Shown piece by piece: positions 62,469 to 64,000 of a stretch of DNA of 64,000 nucleotides. A model generated the notes under the pieces. The model made no database searches. It was given only the letters and a program-made list of their open reading frames with translations, and was not told where the DNA came from. The position numbers and the translations under genes are program-made. The stretch is from positions 62,001 to 126,000 of the forward strand of contig CAIVKH010000131.1 in NCBI GenBank assembly GCA_903906425.1. Reading direction: 5' to 3'. Positions within the stretch are counted from its first letter, which is position 1, and every line of letters begins with the position of its first letter. Source of the DNA: an uncultured bacterium. Lineage in GTDB: Bacteria; Verrucomicrobiota; Kiritimatiellia; CAIVKH01.

Positions 62469-63341
62469 ATGACCTCGGCTCCGCGCGCGCGCAGCATGTT
62501 GCTTGCGGCGCTGCTGCTCGGGGTCGTCGCCGTCTGGGGCTGGACCTTCGTCGTTGTGAAGGACGCGATCGCGATTCATGGCGTGTTGCCGTTTCTAGCC
62601 GTGCGATTCACGCTGGGCGCCGCGTGTCTCGGAGTCATCTGCGCGCGGCGGATTGATTGGCGCACATTTGGTACCGGCGCGGCAATCGGACTGGTTCTAG
62701 GCGCGGGCTTCCTTTTACAGACGCTCGGGCTCGCTCGGACCACCGCCTCGAATACCGGACTGATCACAGGCCTCTTCGTCATCTTCGCACCGCTGGCCAA
62801 CCGGCTTTTTTTCGGCGTTCGAATCCGGGCAATGCTGTGGGCGGCTATCGCGCTTAGCCTCATCGGACTCTTGCTTTTGACCGGTTCGGGACCATCGGGA
62901 AATGGATCCGGCGAAATGCTCACGCTCGGCTGCGCGGCCATGTTTGGCCTTCACGTCGCGCTGCTCGACCGATTCGCGAAGGGACACGATGCCGTCGTGC
63001 TCACATTTGGCCAGCTCGCCAGCGCGGCCGCGCTCTTCCTCATTTTCTGCGCCGGTCAAAGCGCACCGCTTCTGCCTCCGCCGGGCGTCTGGCCCGCGCT
63101 GATCATCACCGGTGTCTTCGCCAGTGCAGTCGCCTTTCTGATCCAGACCTATGTTCAGCAGCACCTCAACGCCGTTCAGACTGCAATGATCCTGCTGGCC
63201 GAACCGATCTTCGCAGTCCTGTTCGGCTGCCTGCTTCACGGCGACCGCATGACGCTTCTTCAAATTATCGGCGGCGTGATAATGATCGCAACCATGTCGC
63301 TGGTCGAACTGCGCGGGCAGAAGCCGGGCACGACACGATGA
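62469..63341 (+). CDS. DMT superfamily (EamA) transporter
   Basis: 290 residues with about ten membrane helices in two EamA halves: VWGWTFVVVKDAI, GFLLQTLGLARTTASNTGL and the mirror segment in AFLIQTYVQQHLNAVQTAM, with AEPIFAVLFG typical of the second half. Exports amino acids or other metabolites in characterised members. AAGGA 7 nt before ATG 62469 supports this start; ATG 62448 is possible. Confidence 0.9.
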   Translation: MTSAPRARSMLLAALLLGVVAVWGWTFVVVKDAIAIHGVLPFLAVRFTLGAACLGVICARRIDWRTFGTGAAIGLVLGAGFLLQTLGLARTTASNTGLITGLFVIFAPLANRLFFGVRIRAMLWAAIALSLIGLLLLTGSGPSGNGSGEMLTLGCAAMFGLHVALLDRFAKGHDAVVLTFGQLASAAALFLIFCAGQSAPLLPPPGVWPALIITGVFASAVAFLIQTYVQQHLNAVQTAMILLAEPIFAVLFGCLLHGDRMTLLQIIGGVIMIATMSLVELRGQKPGTTR

Positions 63342-63371
63342 CGCGAATCAAACGCCAGCCGCTTGAACTTA

Positions 63372-64000
63372 TCACTTCTTGAGACGGTAGAGATGCACCG
63401 CGTACGGTGAAAATTCGTCGCTGAATTTTCCGCCGGAAATTTTCAGATCGCGATTCTCTCCCAAAATTCCGGCCTCTGAAGCGCTGGCCGGGAGAAATTG
63501 AAATGCGGCCGTTGCGGGTTTGTTACGCATGTTCACGGCGAAAATGTACGTCACATCGCCGGCGCGTTTCACCATCGTGTCAATCTGGCCGTCGCCAGCG
63601 CTCGTTGTGACCATGACCGCGCAGGTGATGCTCGCGCTATTCAGCACCGGCGCGAGTTCGCGAATCTGCCGGTTTATTTCGCCGACGGCGCGCGCCATCT
63701 CCGCGTCCGCGAGCAATCCCGCCTCGATGAATTTCGGTTTGAATTGGTGAACAAAATAAATCAGCCCGCGCGATCCGTGAATCAGCGACATCCAGACCTC
63801 GCCGCGAACCTGCTCCGGCGTCGGCTTCACGTTCACGTTTGAAATCCGCGTACACTCGATGCAGTTCCAGACGATCCGTTTTCCGCCACTCCACTCGCGC
63901 AGCCTGTCAACGCCGTGCGCGACAAATTCCAGTTTGCCGGCCACCTCGGCGCTATCGTGCGTCACCGGATAAATGTCGAACGATGCGATGTCGCAGCCTT
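63372..64000 (-). CDS. Glycosidase-like protein, 5' end outside window
   Basis: The frame is open to the right edge; about 209 C-terminal residues are present. DIASFDIYPV and VWMSLIHGSRGLIYFVHQF, with later APVLNSASIT and a beta-rich end (YAVHLYRLKK), follow the pattern of (beta/alpha)8-barrel glycoside hydrolases with a C-terminal beta domain. Family cannot be fixed without the N-terminal part; catalytic acids are not identifiable here. Confidence 0.6.
   Translation of the reverse strand, partial: GCDIASFDIYPVTHDSAEVAGKLEFVAHGVDRLREWSGGKRIVWNCIECTRISNVNVKPTPEQVRGEVWMSLIHGSRGLIYFVHQFKPKFIEAGLLADAEMARAVGEINRQIRELAPVLNSASITCAVMVTTSAGDGQIDTMVKRAGDVTYIFAVNMRNKPATAAFQFLPASASEAGILGENRDLKISGGKFSDEFSPYAVHLYRLKK

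Overview
The window reads as chromosomal DNA of a GC-rich Gram-negative bacterium of the Verrucomicrobia type (PVC superphylum). The inference rests on the mix of genes: a giant autotransporter-associated beta-strand protein, many secreted polysaccharide-active proteins (a GH127-like/DUF1680 enzyme, a DUF4091/GH123-like enzyme, a sialidase-like propeller, a parallel beta-helix protein, an SGNH hydrolase), lipoproteins, system II cytochrome c maturation, an Ebo-type cluster, and a MurA with Asp in place of the usual catalytic Cys, as in Chlamydia. No rRNA, tRNA, insertion sequence, phage or CRISPR locus was recognised.

Layout. 1-7.5 kb: 5' part of the beta-strand surface protein and a GH127-like enzyme, both leftward. 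7.8-14.3 kb: hybrid histidine kinase, DUF4091 protein, RdgB, a polytopic membrane protein. 14.4-17.7 kb: nikR and a nickel ECF transporter (nikMN, nikQ, nikO) with a GTGTTAC-N14-GTAACAC operator over the nikR start. 17.8-21.3 kb: Ebo-like operon (TatD-like hydrolase, UbiA prenyltransferase, small membrane-anchored protein, phosphodiesterase). 21.4-26.8 kb: lipoprotein, tetraheme cytochrome c, and an operon of a duplicated-domain lipoprotein, ResB and CcsA. 27.0-32.2 kb: livKHMGF. 32.3-35.4 kb: rhomboid protease, then Nudix, cobalamin adenosyltransferase and murB. 35.4-40.7 kb: a 27-residue-repeat secreted protein, a DUF885 peptidase and a purple-acid-phosphatase-like enzyme. 41.3-45.5 kb: four poorly recognised genes and a small winged-helix regulator, bracketed by two different degenerate 21-bp tandem arrays. 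46.1-52.3 kb: beta-helix/PDZ protein, sialidase-like protein, divergent type III PKS and UbiE-like methyltransferase. 52.4-59.0 kb: methyltransferase, sigma-70 factor, apt, a small ORF, pgsA, der, murA. 59.1-64 kb: Spy-like protein, SGNH hydrolase, TPR protein, DMT transporter, truncated glycosidase-like gene.

The most striking feature is a dispersed repeat: a 15-bp palindrome, TTCCAATSATTGGAA, always in pairs or triplets with a centre-to-centre distance of 32 bp (33 in three cases), about three DNA helical turns. I count 46 copies in 21 clusters, almost all intergenic. In three secreted or membrane protein genes a pair lies inside the reading frame and encodes the signal peptide, always in the same two frames (SNHWK, then PIIG). 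I do not recognise the element as a named family. It is my leading candidate for an undescribed system, followed by the gene block between the two 21-bp arrays.
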